DNA of 64,000 bases, from the NCBI RefSeq assembly GCF_036325985.1, contig NZ_JAUHLI010000002.1, positions 1-64,000 of the forward strand. Reading direction: 5' to 3'. This document shows positions 15,867 through 24,405 of this stretch, one piece after another. The notes below the pieces were generated by a model. The model searched no databases. It worked only from the letters and a program-made list of their open reading frames with translations, and had not been told where the DNA came from. Numbering within the stretch: position 1 is the stretch's first letter; every line of letters starts with the position of its first letter. The stretch comes from Alkalimonas cellulosilytica. GTDB taxonomy: Bacteria; Pseudomonadota; Gammaproteobacteria; Enterobacterales; Alteromonadaceae. The position numbers and the translations under genes are program-made.

Positions 15867-18638
15867 TTAGAACTTGTACTGGGCGCCCAGATAATACTGC
15901 CGGCCTGTGGCGTGGTAGTAGGTTAAGCGATTACCGCTCGAGTCCACCCACTGATCATCGACTTCATTGGTCAGGTTCAACGCTTCGAAGGTAAGTTTCC
16001 AGTTATCAGTTAATTGATACGACAGCGCTGCGTCGATATTACGGGTCGCATTGGTGCCTTCCATATCGTTGTTATCACGGCCAATGGCGTTGGTCAGATA
16101 CTGCGAGCGGTACGCCATGGATACCCGGGCGGCGAATTTGTCATCTTCGTAATACAAGGTGGCACTGCGGGTATTTTCCGACAAGCCGTTCAGATCGCGA
16201 GTAGCCAGCACAACACCGGTGTTGTTGACATAGTTCATCTGAGCTTTCACGTAAGTGTAGTTACCAATAAAGCCAAAGCGATCCCAGAATTCTGGCAGGA
16301 AGCTAAATGGCATCTGGTACTGGACTTCGTAGCCATACAGGTTACCACCAGGGCCGTTCAGTGGCGTAGTGGTTTGCCACTCGACATTTTCGTTACAGCC
16401 AGAAGCTTCACCATAACCAGGCCCGGCATTACAGGCATCAATCGCTGCTTGCACCGGCAGGCCGGTTTCAGTGAATGGCTTGGTTTCGCGCAGGTTTTGA
16501 ATGTAGCTTTCAATATCCTTACGGAATAAAGCAACGCCTAGCAAAGACTCGTTATCGAAGTAGAGCTCTAAGCCCAAATCATAGGTTTTGGCCCGGGTTG
16601 GCTCCAGTGTTGGGTTACCGCCACTGATGGTACGGGCACCGCCGGAGACTGACACCGACACATTAGGGCGAATGCCGGATAAGCCAGGCCGTGACATCAC
16701 CTCCGCATAACCAAAACGGATAATGACATCATCCATTGGTTCGAATACCAGGTTTAGTGAGGGTAAAAACTCATTGTAACTGTGTTTGGCGGTAATTAGC
16801 TCCTGCGTACCACCGATAGTGGCCCAGGCAGTAGAGCTTTGATCGGTGCTAACGTAGCGGCCACCAACATCACCGCGGATCACGGTGTCGCCGACTTCAG
16901 TTTCAAACGCCAGTTGCAGGTATGCCCCCAGGGTTTCTTCTTCGGCAGAAAAGTTATCAACCCGGCGGAAGTCAGAGCTCACCACAAAATCACCGGTATT
17001 GCTGTAAATGTTGTAGCGGGCATTGATCGCATCCAGGTTAGGGACTAACCAGGTCGAAGCTCCTACACCAGCGTTGTAGTTCATGATCAGGTCTGGTGTC
17101 ATTTCAACGCCTGCGGCATTCTCGGACTGACGACGTGCCTCAAAAGTCTCAAATTCAAAGTTCTTGTAATGCAAGCCGCCACGCAGGGTGAGGTAGTCAC
17201 TCAGCATATATTCCAGATTGATGGCCGCACTATCAAAGGTGTTCTCTGCACCCAATGGACGCAGACGAACGCTGTTGGTTGCCCAGCCGTTCGGATCATA
17301 AGCGCCGGCACCAAAAATCAGCTCAGGGTTATCGCGTTTGCTGCCACGGTAGTCGTAGCTAAAATCCAACCCGGCTTTTTCCATTACCACTGTGGTTTGG
17401 ATCGGGTTGTCGAACTTGGAGGTCGCACGGCCAATCATGCCGTCAATTCTGAGGTTATCTGTCAGCTGATGCTGGGCACTTAACGTAAATTGCAAAAATT
17501 CGGTGGAGAGCTCATCGTAACGTAGCTCATTGCGAATCAAGGCATTTTCGAAAGAGGCATAGGTCACGGTATTGGTGTTATCCACTTCGAAGTCGCGAAC
17601 ATTCATGGCACCAGTCAGGCTGCTGTTGTTCAGAATGCCTTGCATAAAGGCTTCCTGACGGGTGGAGTCATCTTTGGAGTACAGCACATCCAGATTAAAG
17701 CGGGTTTCCTGAGTTGGCCGGTATTCCAGCGCCGATGCCAGACCAATACGTTTTACATTATGGACATAGGAGTCGTAGCGCGGCAGCCGAGGGCGAAAGG
17801 CCGCATTGATTTGCTCCAGTTCAGGGGCTTCGGCATCACCACGGTAGCTGCCAAAGTTGTTTACGTTGTTCCAGCGTACGGTACTGGCACCTTCGTCCAG
17901 AATATTTCGCTCGGAAAAGGCCGCAGAAATCAGATAACCAAAGGTACGATCGTCATTGATGTTACTGAATAAAAAAGAGCCTTTGGGATCGATCTTTTCC
18001 GATTGGTCGTTGTAACCTGCCTGCACATTGGCAGCAAACGTTAGCCCATCGTAATCAAAAGGGCGGGCAGTCCGTAAGTCGACGGTGGCACCTAAGGATC
18101 CTTCTTCAACATTGGCAGAGGCGGTTTTGCGTACTGTCAGCTCACTGAATAGATCCGATGAGAAGGTATTAAAATCAAAGCCACGGCCGCGGTTGGCACC
18201 GCCAATGGCATCGGTACCCCCACTGGTGGATTGTGCTTCCATGCCATTGATCCGTACCCGGGTAAAATCCGGACCCAGACCACGGACAGAAATTTGCCGG
18301 CCTTCACCAGCCACCCGACTAATGGCGACACCAGGAATGCGCTGCAGCGACTCGGCCAGGTTGAGATCCGGAAAGTCGGCAATATCTTCTGCTTTGATGG
18401 TATCAGTGGCACCGGTTTCAAAGCGTTTCTGGTTGAGTGCACTGGCCAGGCTACCGCGGAAGCTGCCGACCACAGAGATCACTTCAATCTGCTCTTCAGG
18501 TTCCGCTTGCTGGTCGTTGTTGGCTTCATCCGCCAGCAGTGGTGTGGCGCCAAATAAAGTCACCAGGCCGGCTAAGGTTAAAGCCCGGCTGAGCTTGTGG
18601 GGTCGAAATAAATTCTGCGGGGTAGCCATGTTGTTCAC
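15867..18638 (-). CDS. TonB-dependent outer-membrane receptor, likely for oligogalacturonides
   Basis: 923 aa. A signal peptide runs to about residue 36 (LVTLFGATPLLADEA). A candidate TonB box lies in EQIEVISVVGS (about 49-59). The plug domain has LAESLQRIPGVAISRVAGEGRQISVRGLG split across residues 95-125. The 22-strand barrel ends in the canonical aromatic terminus YLGAQYKF. The protein belongs to the long TonB-receptor group (TIGR01782-like) common in carbohydrate loci of Alteromonadales. Substrate is inferred from the pectin neighbours. Its promoter's -35 box lies inside a LacI-type operator (18765-18792), so it should be induced with the rest of the pathway. Confidence 0.92.
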   Translation of the reverse strand: MNNMATPQNLFRPHKLSRALTLAGLVTLFGATPLLADEANNDQQAEPEEQIEVISVVGSFRGSLASALNQKRFETGATDTIKAEDIADFPDLNLAESLQRIPGVAISRVAGEGRQISVRGLGPDFTRVRINGMEAQSTSGGTDAIGGANRGRGFDFNTFSSDLFSELTVRKTASANVEEGSLGATVDLRTARPFDYDGLTFAANVQAGYNDQSEKIDPKGSFLFSNINDDRTFGYLISAAFSERNILDEGASTVRWNNVNNFGSYRGDAEAPELEQINAAFRPRLPRYDSYVHNVKRIGLASALEYRPTQETRFNLDVLYSKDDSTRQEAFMQGILNNSSLTGAMNVRDFEVDNTNTVTYASFENALIRNELRYDELSTEFLQFTLSAQHQLTDNLRIDGMIGRATSKFDNPIQTTVVMEKAGLDFSYDYRGSKRDNPELIFGAGAYDPNGWATNSVRLRPLGAENTFDSAAINLEYMLSDYLTLRGGLHYKNFEFETFEARRQSENAAGVEMTPDLIMNYNAGVGASTWLVPNLDAINARYNIYSNTGDFVVSSDFRRVDNFSAEEETLGAYLQLAFETEVGDTVIRGDVGGRYVSTDQSSTAWATIGGTQELITAKHSYNEFLPSLNLVFEPMDDVIIRFGYAEVMSRPGLSGIRPNVSVSVSGGARTISGGNPTLEPTRAKTYDLGLELYFDNESLLGVALFRKDIESYIQNLRETKPFTETGLPVQAAIDACNAGPGYGEASGCNENVEWQTTTPLNGPGGNLYGYEVQYQMPFSFLPEFWDRFGFIGNYTYVKAQMNYVNNTGVVLATRDLNGLSENTRSATLYYEDDKFAARVSMAYRSQYLTNAIGRDNNDMEGTNATRNIDAALSYQLTDNWKLTFEALNLTNEVDDQWVDSSGNRLTYYHATGRQYYLGAQYKF

Positions 18639-18764
18639 CTCTTCCTAGATCTTGTCGTTTTGCCGCTTAGCGGCTTTTTTTTATGGGAACAGCCTGGCTG
18701 CCCCTGTCGATTTTGTTTGTCTTCGTCGCTTTGCTTGCAAACTGCTGTATCGAATACTAGGCTG

Positions 18765-18792
18765 ATTATGCAGTCTTGTCTACCGGTGGCAA
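18765..18792 (-). promoter_or_regulatory. Receptor promoter with degenerate LacI-type operator
   Basis: On the minus strand TTGCCA (18792-18787), 16-bp spacer, CATAAT (18770-18765). The -35 box is one intact half (GGTGGCA on plus) of the operator at 18778-18791; the other half is degenerate. Confidence 0.6.
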
Positions 18793-18810
18793 AAAAAGCT
18801 TGCAATTTTG

Positions 18811-18847
18811 TGCCACCGATGGCAAAAAGCTAGCACCAACGGATAAT
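18811..18847 (+). promoter_or_regulatory. kduD promoter with LacI-type operator
   Basis: TGCCACCGATGGCA at 18811-18824 matches the palindrome in 13 of 14 positions. ATGGCA (18819-18824), 17-bp spacer and GATAAT (18842-18847) make a plausible promoter that overlaps its right half. Confidence 0.6.
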
Positions 18848-19040
18848 TGCTGTCAATTCAACCAATCGATAAATTCAGTCGTTGGGTGACAGAAAATCGG
18901 GTTATTTTGTTTAACTTATTGAAATTGAATGATTGTCCCGGTTGGTTGAATAGTGAAACTGTTCCATATTTGAACGATTCACCAAAAGCCATGGTGCGGG
19001 CAAGCGTTGTGGTAACTGTTAAAAGCTGAAGGAGTGTGGC

Positions 19041-19799
19041 ATGAGTGCATTATTTTCACTGCAAGGCAAAACCGCGTTGGTCACTGGCGCCAGCCGTGGC
19101 CTGGGGCAGGCCATTGCGATAGCGCTGGCAGCTGCGGGTGCACGGGTATTGTGTGCCAGTTCATCGGCAGCTGGCAGCTATGAAACGGTGGCAGCGATTC
19201 AGCAGCAAGGTGGCGAAAGCTTGGCATTAGCGGCCGATTTATCGGATGAAACTGCAGTGCGTGCTTTGGCAGCCGCCGCGACAGAACAGGGCGCAGTGGA
19301 TATTCTGGTCAATTGTGGCGGCACGATTTTCCGGGCGCCGGCCGATGAGTTCCCGATGGATGCCTGGCGCAAGGTGATGGCGGTAAATCTGGACGCCGCT
19401 TTTTTACTTAGCCAGTTGCTGGGCCGTGACATGATTGCCCGCAAGCAGGGAAAAATCATCAACATTGCTTCGATGCTGTCTTACAGTGGTGGCATCACGG
19501 TACCCGCTTACACAGCCAGTAAGCATGCCATTGCCGGTGTGACCAAGGCTCTGGCCAATGAGTGGGCCAAACACAACATTCAGGTCAATGCGATAGCGCC
19601 TGGCTACTTTCGTACGGACAATACTGCGGCTTTGCAGGCGGATGAAGCACGCAATGCTGCTATTTTGGATCGGATCCCAGCGGGTCAATGGGGCGAGCCA
19701 GCCGATTTGGCAGGTGCTGCTGTCTTTCTGGCCTCGGCGGCTAGTCAGTATGTGAATGGCCATGTTCTGGCTGTTGATGGTGGCTGGCTGGCCCGCTAA
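19041..19799 (+). CDS. kduD: 2-dehydro-3-deoxy-D-gluconate 5-dehydrogenase
   Basis: 252 aa short-chain dehydrogenase. NAD-binding motif TGASRGLG at 15-22, NCGG at 91-94 in place of NNAG, and catalytic Ser144, Tyr157 and Lys161 (YTASK). It reduces 2,5-diketo-3-deoxygluconate, the product of KduI, to KDG. It sits first in the kduD-kduI-dctPQM-iclR-lacI run, 35 bp before kduI. AAGGAG precedes the ATG. The neighbour kduI makes this SDR assignment firm. Confidence 0.93.
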   Translation: MSALFSLQGKTALVTGASRGLGQAIAIALAAAGARVLCASSSAAGSYETVAAIQQQGGESLALAADLSDETAVRALAAAATEQGAVDILVNCGGTIFRAPADEFPMDAWRKVMAVNLDAAFLLSQLLGRDMIARKQGKIINIASMLSYSGGITVPAYTASKHAIAGVTKALANEWAKHNIQVNAIAPGYFRTDNTAALQADEARNAAILDRIPAGQWGEPADLAGAAVFLASAASQYVNGHVLAVDGGWLAR

Positions 19800-19833
19800 T
19801 CATCAGCTACCTATTTATTCTGTGAGGAAAGTT

Positions 19834-20676
19834 ATGACTGTTGAATTTGAAAGCCGTTACCCAACCCATCCGGATGACGTTAAAAAGTACGATACCGAAC
19901 AACTGCGCCAGCACTTTCTGGTAGATAACCTGATGCAGCCCGACAAACTGGTGCTGTGTTACACCCACTACGAGCGGGTTCTGGTCGGTAGTGCCGTGCC
20001 GGTAAAGGCCGCCATAGAGCTGGAAGCGGTGGATGCGCTCAAAGCCGATTACTTTTTAGAGCGCCGCGAATTGGGGGTGATCAATGTGGGTGGTCCAGGC
20101 AAAGTGGTGGTGGATGGCAACGAGTACCCACTGCAAACCAAAGAAGGGCTCTATGTCGGTATGGGTGCTAAGGATGTCAGCTTTTACAGTGACAATGCCA
20201 GCACACCGGCCAAGTTTTATCTGAACTCAGCGCCGGCGCACTGCAGTTACCCAACCAGGCATCTGACCATGGACAATTGCACCGTGCTGCAAATGGGATC
20301 GCAGCAAACTTCGAATGAGCGCGCCATTCACCAATTGATGATCCGGGATGTGGTGCAAACCTGCCAGCTGCAAATGGGCCTGACTGTGCTTAAGCCGGGC
20401 AGTGTCTGGAATACCATGCCGGCGCATCAGCATGATCGGCGGATGGAGGCCTATTTTTACTTTGATTTGGCAGACGATCAGCGGGTTTGTCACTTTATGG
20501 GGCAACCGCAACAAACGCGCCATATCTGGGTTGCCAGCGAACAAGCCGTAGTATCACCGGCCTGGTCCATTCACAGTGGTTGTGGCACCAGCAATTACGC
20601 CTTTATCTGGGGCATGGCAGGTGAAAACCTGGATTACCACGATATGGATAAATTTCCGGCCAGTGCCATGCGTTAA
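19834..20676 (+). CDS. kduI: 5-dehydro-4-deoxy-D-glucuronate isomerase
   Basis: 280 aa from ATG 19834 (MTVEFESRYPTHPDDVKKYD), preceded by GAGGAAAGTT; the frame extends upstream but would overlap kduD. It is a bicupin of standard length with the zinc-ligand region TMPAHQHDRRMEAYFYFD and GCGTSNYAFIWGMAGEN near the end. It isomerises the 4-deoxy-5-keto uronate formed spontaneously from unsaturated galacturonate, feeding KduD. Confidence 0.96.
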   Translation: MTVEFESRYPTHPDDVKKYDTEQLRQHFLVDNLMQPDKLVLCYTHYERVLVGSAVPVKAAIELEAVDALKADYFLERRELGVINVGGPGKVVVDGNEYPLQTKEGLYVGMGAKDVSFYSDNASTPAKFYLNSAPAHCSYPTRHLTMDNCTVLQMGSQQTSNERAIHQLMIRDVVQTCQLQMGLTVLKPGSVWNTMPAHQHDRRMEAYFYFDLADDQRVCHFMGQPQQTRHIWVASEQAVVSPAWSIHSGCGTSNYAFIWGMAGENLDYHDMDKFPASAMR

Positions 20677-20749
20677 GCATCCTAAAGGAAAGTCCCATAA
20701 ATCAGGTGCACAGCAGATGCGCCATAACTGCAACAGGGTTGGACTGACT

Positions 20750-21778
20750 ATGAAGAATGACGTTGTCTCAGGCTGGCGACACCGGGTGACCGCAGCGGCT
20801 TTGCTGCTGGGGCTGCTGGGGTGTCAGCCGGACACTGAACACACTACCTTACGCCTTGCTCATACGTTGGATCAGGAGCATGTAGTGCACAAAGCCATGG
20901 CGCTGATGGCGGAGCGACTGGCGGAGTACTCCGATGGCAGCATGAGCATCGAAATCTACAGCGGCGGTCAACTGGGCAGCGAGCGCGAGCTGGTCGAGCT
21001 GCTGCAAATTGGCAGTCTGGCTATGACCAAAGTATCGGCCAGTCCGCTGGAAGGCTTTGTGCCCGCGATGCGGGTGTTCAGTGTGCCCTATATTTTCAGC
21101 GACAACGATCACTATTGGCGGGTACTGGAAAGCGATTTGGGCCAGCAGTTGTTGCAGGAAATCGAACAAGCCCGTTTGCATGGTTTGGGCTACTACGATG
21201 CCGGTAGCCGCAGCTTTTACTCCACCCATACCCGTATCGATAGCCCGGCCGATTTACGTGGCAAAAAATTCCGGGTGCTCAATAGCCAGACCGCAGTGCG
21301 GATGGTGGAAGCTTTAGGCGGCGCAGCCACGCCCATTGACTGGGGGGAGCTTTACACCGCCTTGCAACAAGGCGTGGTCGATGGCGCCGAGAACAACCCG
21401 CCCAGTTTTTATCTGTCCCGCCACTATGAAATCAGCCGTTATTACAGCCTGGATGAACACACCGCGGTACCGGATGTGTTGATCATGAGTTTGCATGTCT
21501 GGCAAAACCTGAGCCCGCAGCAACAAGCCTGGGTGACCCGGGCGGCACAGGACTCCATTGTGTATCAGCGTGCCGCCTGGCAGCAGGCCTCGGATGAAGC
21601 ATTGGCAGCGGTGAAAGCGGCGGGGGTTACGGTAATTTACCCGGATAAAGAACCCTTTCGCCAGGCGGTTCAGCCTTTTCATCAAAGCCTGATGCAGACC
21701 GATATTGGCCCTTTGCTACAACGAATTGCTGAGCTGGATACTCCGCAGCCGAGCCCTAAGGAGAGCGAGCATGACTAA
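20750..21778 (+). CDS. dctP: TRAP transporter substrate-binding protein (DctP family), lipoprotein type
   Basis: 342 aa from ATG 20750; an in-frame ATG at 20717 lacks as good a signal peptide. The N-terminus ends in a lipobox, LLGLLGC (Cys near residue 25), so the protein is probably membrane-anchored rather than freely periplasmic. The TRAP signature is clear: YSGGQLGSERELVELLQIG, DLRGKKFRVLNSQTAVRMVEALG (the conserved Arg region) and GVVDGAENNPPSFY. Uronates are the likely ligand, given the locus. It overlaps the small permease gene. Confidence 0.92.
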   Translation: MKNDVVSGWRHRVTAAALLLGLLGCQPDTEHTTLRLAHTLDQEHVVHKAMALMAERLAEYSDGSMSIEIYSGGQLGSERELVELLQIGSLAMTKVSASPLEGFVPAMRVFSVPYIFSDNDHYWRVLESDLGQQLLQEIEQARLHGLGYYDAGSRSFYSTHTRIDSPADLRGKKFRVLNSQTAVRMVEALGGAATPIDWGELYTALQQGVVDGAENNPPSFYLSRHYEISRYYSLDEHTAVPDVLIMSLHVWQNLSPQQQAWVTRAAQDSIVYQRAAWQQASDEALAAVKAAGVTVIYPDKEPFRQAVQPFHQSLMQTDIGPLLQRIAELDTPQPSPKESEHD

Positions 21779-22271
21779 ATTGGTGCATTGGGTCGATACC
21801 CTGCTGAAGTGGTTTCTGGCCAGTCTGATGGCTGGCATTGTAGTGGTGGTGTGCTGGCAGGTGGTGTCCCGCTATGTGTTAGGAGCACCCAGCTCTATCA
21901 CTGAGGAGCTATCACGCTGTTTGCTGATTTGGATTGGCATGATAGGTGCGGCCTTTGCCTATCGCACCGGCGTGCATCTGGGGCTGGATATTGTGACCCG
22001 GCGCTTAAAAGTAGAGCGTCAGCGGCATGTTCAATTGGTTTTAACGGCGGCTGTGGTGCTGTTTGCCTTCAATGTGATGGTGATTGGTGGTGGCAACCTG
22101 GTGTGGTTGACCTATGAACTGAATCAGATGTCGGCGGCCTTGGGCATTCGTATGGCGTACATCTACATCGCCATTCCATTATCCGGCATGTTGATTGTGT
22201 TTTATGGTCTGAGCCAGTTGTACTTTGGTATTCGGCAGCAGCCGATGCAGCCGGTAGAGGGGATGCATTGA
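21771..22271 (+). CDS. dctQ: TRAP transporter small permease (DctQ family)
   Basis: 166 aa with four predicted membrane helices (about 13-33, 46-66, 87-108, 127-150). Conserved SRYVLGAPSSITEELSRCLLIW and the RTGVHLGLD element fit DctQ. The ATG lies within the last codons of dctP, and its TGA overlaps the dctM ATG, so the three transporter parts are translated as a unit. It links the binding protein to the large permease in the inner membrane. Confidence 0.93.
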   Translation: MTKLVHWVDTLLKWFLASLMAGIVVVVCWQVVSRYVLGAPSSITEELSRCLLIWIGMIGAAFAYRTGVHLGLDIVTRRLKVERQRHVQLVLTAAVVLFAFNVMVIGGGNLVWLTYELNQMSAALGIRMAYIYIAIPLSGMLIVFYGLSQLYFGIRQQPMQPVEGMH

Positions 22272-23569
22272 TGGAATTGGCAATTATAGTTTTACTGGTG
22301 GTGTTTTTTGGCCTGTTGCTGCTGAATGTGCCGATTTCGTTTTGCATTGGTTTGGCTACCCTGGCCACCATGCTGCTCAGCATCGATTTTATGCCGGCTG
22401 TTACCACCATGGCACAGCGTATGGCCGGTGGCATCAACAGCTTTGCGCTGTTGGCTATTCCGTTTTTTATACTGTCTGGCCTGATTATGGGGCGGGGTGG
22501 CATCGCCCGTCGGCTGATTGAATGCGCCATGGCTTTGATTGGCATGTTGCCGGGTGGCCTGGCACTGGTAAATGTGGTGTCTTGCATGTTTTTTGGCGCC
22601 ATTTCCGGCTCGGCGGTTGCTGCGACCTCGGCCATCGGGAGCTTTATGCTGCCCGAAATGAAAAAGCAGGGTTATGATGTCAATTACAGCGCGGCGGTCA
22701 CCGCCTCGGCTGCCACCACCGGGATGCTGATCCCACCGAGCAACATTCTGATTGTCTACGCCATCGCCAGTGGCGGAGTTTCCATTGCGGCCTTGTTTGT
22801 CGCTGGCTACCTGCCGGGTATTTTATTGGGCATGGCACTGATGCTGGTTTGTGCCGGTTACGCCAAACTAAAAGGGTATCCGGTTGGTGCCCGGCTGCCG
22901 CTCAAACTGGTGGTGCCAAAAGTAGCAGCAGCGCTGCCCAGCTTGTTTATGATTTTTCTGGTGATTGGCGGCATTATCAGCGGCGTTTTTACTGCCACTG
23001 AAGCAGGCGCCATCGCTGTGGTGTATTCGCTGATTCTGGCTGTGGGCATTTACCGGGAAGTCAAACCAAATGAACTGCCTGCGGTGCTGATGAAAGCGGC
23101 GGAAACCACGGCCATCGTGATGGCGCTGATCGCCACTTCTTCAGCGATGTCCTGGATCTTGTCCTACGAGCAGATCCCGCAGGTGATCAGTGCTGCCATG
23201 CTGACCTTAAGTGAGAATCCACTGCTGATCTTGCTGATGATCAACCTGATCCTGCTGTTGGTGGGCGCCTTTATGGACATGACACCGGCGGTGTTGATTT
23301 TCACGCCGATTTTCCTGCCGGTGGCGGTGGAGCTGGGCATGAGTCCATTGCATTTTGGCATCATGATGGTGCTGAATTTGTCGATTGGCCTGGTGTCCCC
23401 ACCGGTTGGCAGCGTGCTTTTTGTGAGTTGTGCCATTGCCAAAACGCGGATTGAAGCCATTATCCGGCCCTTGTTACCGCTCTATCTGGCGATGTTTGCG
23501 GTGCTGATGCTGGTGACTTATGTACCGGCGATCAGTGAGTTTCTGCCGAAACTCTTTGGCTTGTACTAA
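22271..23569 (+). CDS. dctM: TRAP transporter large permease (DctM family)
   Basis: 432 aa from ATG 22271, hydrophobic throughout with about 12 membrane segments. Typical DctM elements are LLAIPFFILSGLIMGRGGI, GAISGSAVAATSAIGSFMLPEM, ASAATTGMLIPPSNILIVYA and LVGAFMDMTPAVLIFTPIFLP. It catalyses sodium-driven uptake of the bound acid sugar. Together with dctP and dctQ it is the only inner-membrane importer in this locus, so it probably carries galacturonate and/or unsaturated uronates. Confidence 0.95.
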   Translation: MELAIIVLLVVFFGLLLLNVPISFCIGLATLATMLLSIDFMPAVTTMAQRMAGGINSFALLAIPFFILSGLIMGRGGIARRLIECAMALIGMLPGGLALVNVVSCMFFGAISGSAVAATSAIGSFMLPEMKKQGYDVNYSAAVTASAATTGMLIPPSNILIVYAIASGGVSIAALFVAGYLPGILLGMALMLVCAGYAKLKGYPVGARLPLKLVVPKVAAALPSLFMIFLVIGGIISGVFTATEAGAIAVVYSLILAVGIYREVKPNELPAVLMKAAETTAIVMALIATSSAMSWILSYEQIPQVISAAMLTLSENPLLILLMINLILLLVGAFMDMTPAVLIFTPIFLPVAVELGMSPLHFGIMMVLNLSIGLVSPPVGSVLFVSCAIAKTRIEAIIRPLLPLYLAMFAVLMLVTYVPAISEFLPKLFGLY

Positions 23570-23594
23570 GCAGCAACTGCTGCTTTAGGAGGCA

Positions 23595-24374
23595 ATGATG
23601 GTAAGTTACGTGATCCCGAATCTGGCCAATGCCTGCCGGATGATTGATGAAATCAGCCGTGCCGAGCAAGGGTTGAGTTTGTCCGAGCTGGAGCAGCAAC
23701 TGGCGGTGCCACGTACCACCGCCTTTCGTATTTTGCAGACGCTTTGCCAACAGCAACTGATTGAAAAGCATGGTAAGAAATACCTGGCTGGTAGTCAGTT
23801 GCTGCGTCTTGGCTTAAGTTTACTCAGCTCAATGCCGGTAAAACAAAAGGCCTTGCCGATGTTGCAGCAATTGTCACTGAGTACCGGTTTTAGTTGTCAT
23901 CTGGCTTTGCCCCATGCGGATGGTTCCCTGCTGGTTGAAGTCTGTGACAGCCCGAATCCGCTGCGGCTGGCTGCCAGACCTGGCACCGTAGTGCCGCTGA
24001 ACTGCTCGGCATCCGGTAAAGTGTTTCTGGCGTTTCGCTGCTTCGACCGTTTGCACGAACCTGCGTTGCAAGCCAGCTTTGTCAGGCGCACCGAACACAG
24101 CTTGCTGGCGGGGGAGGCGTTAAAATCGGAGTTGCAGCGGGTGTTGGCTCGGGGGTATGCTACTGACGAGCAGGAGTACCACCCGGATGTGCGTTGCCTG
24201 GCGGCACCGGTTCGCGATGAGCTGGGACAAGTCGCTGCTGCCGTCGGGGTCAGTGCGCCTGCGATACTGTTTAAAAAACAACAAATCCAACAGATTGCTG
24301 CACAAGTCAAACAAGCTGCCATCGAGATCTCCCTGGCAACCTATCGTCCACAACTGATGGCCATGGGGAAGTAG
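23595..24374 (+). CDS. IclR-family transcriptional regulator (KdgR-like)
   Basis: 259 aa; ATG at 23595 or 23598 behind GGAGG. N-terminal winged helix (about 10-72: GLSLSELEQQLAVPRTTAFRILQTL) and a C-terminal IclR effector domain (about 85-255: GTVVPLNCSASGKVFLA, RRTEHSLL and GYATDEQEYHPDVRCLAAPV). KdgR of other gammaproteobacteria is an IclR protein responding to KDG; the position beside kduI/kduD suggests the same here. It lies 25 bp after dctM and is followed by a LacI-family gene, so the locus has two regulators. Confidence 0.88.
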   Translation: MMVSYVIPNLANACRMIDEISRAEQGLSLSELEQQLAVPRTTAFRILQTLCQQQLIEKHGKKYLAGSQLLRLGLSLLSSMPVKQKALPMLQQLSLSTGFSCHLALPHADGSLLVEVCDSPNPLRLAARPGTVVPLNCSASGKVFLAFRCFDRLHEPALQASFVRRTEHSLLAGEALKSELQRVLARGYATDEQEYHPDVRCLAAPVRDELGQVAAAVGVSAPAILFKKQQIQQIAAQVKQAAIEISLATYRPQLMAMGK

Positions 24375-24405
24375 TGTTGGCTCAATTGCACAGGTGCAGA
24401 TAAAG

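Larger units (their letters stand above)
18639..19040. other. 402-bp divergent regulatory region of the receptor and kduD
   Basis: It contains the paired LacI-type operators (18778-18824), two promoters, a 10-bp inverted repeat ATTCAACCAA / TTGGTTGAAT (18856-18865 and 18942-18951) and a TGAAACTGTTCCA word at 18954-18966 that weakly resembles an IclR/KdgR site. No gene is seen. Confidence 0.7.
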
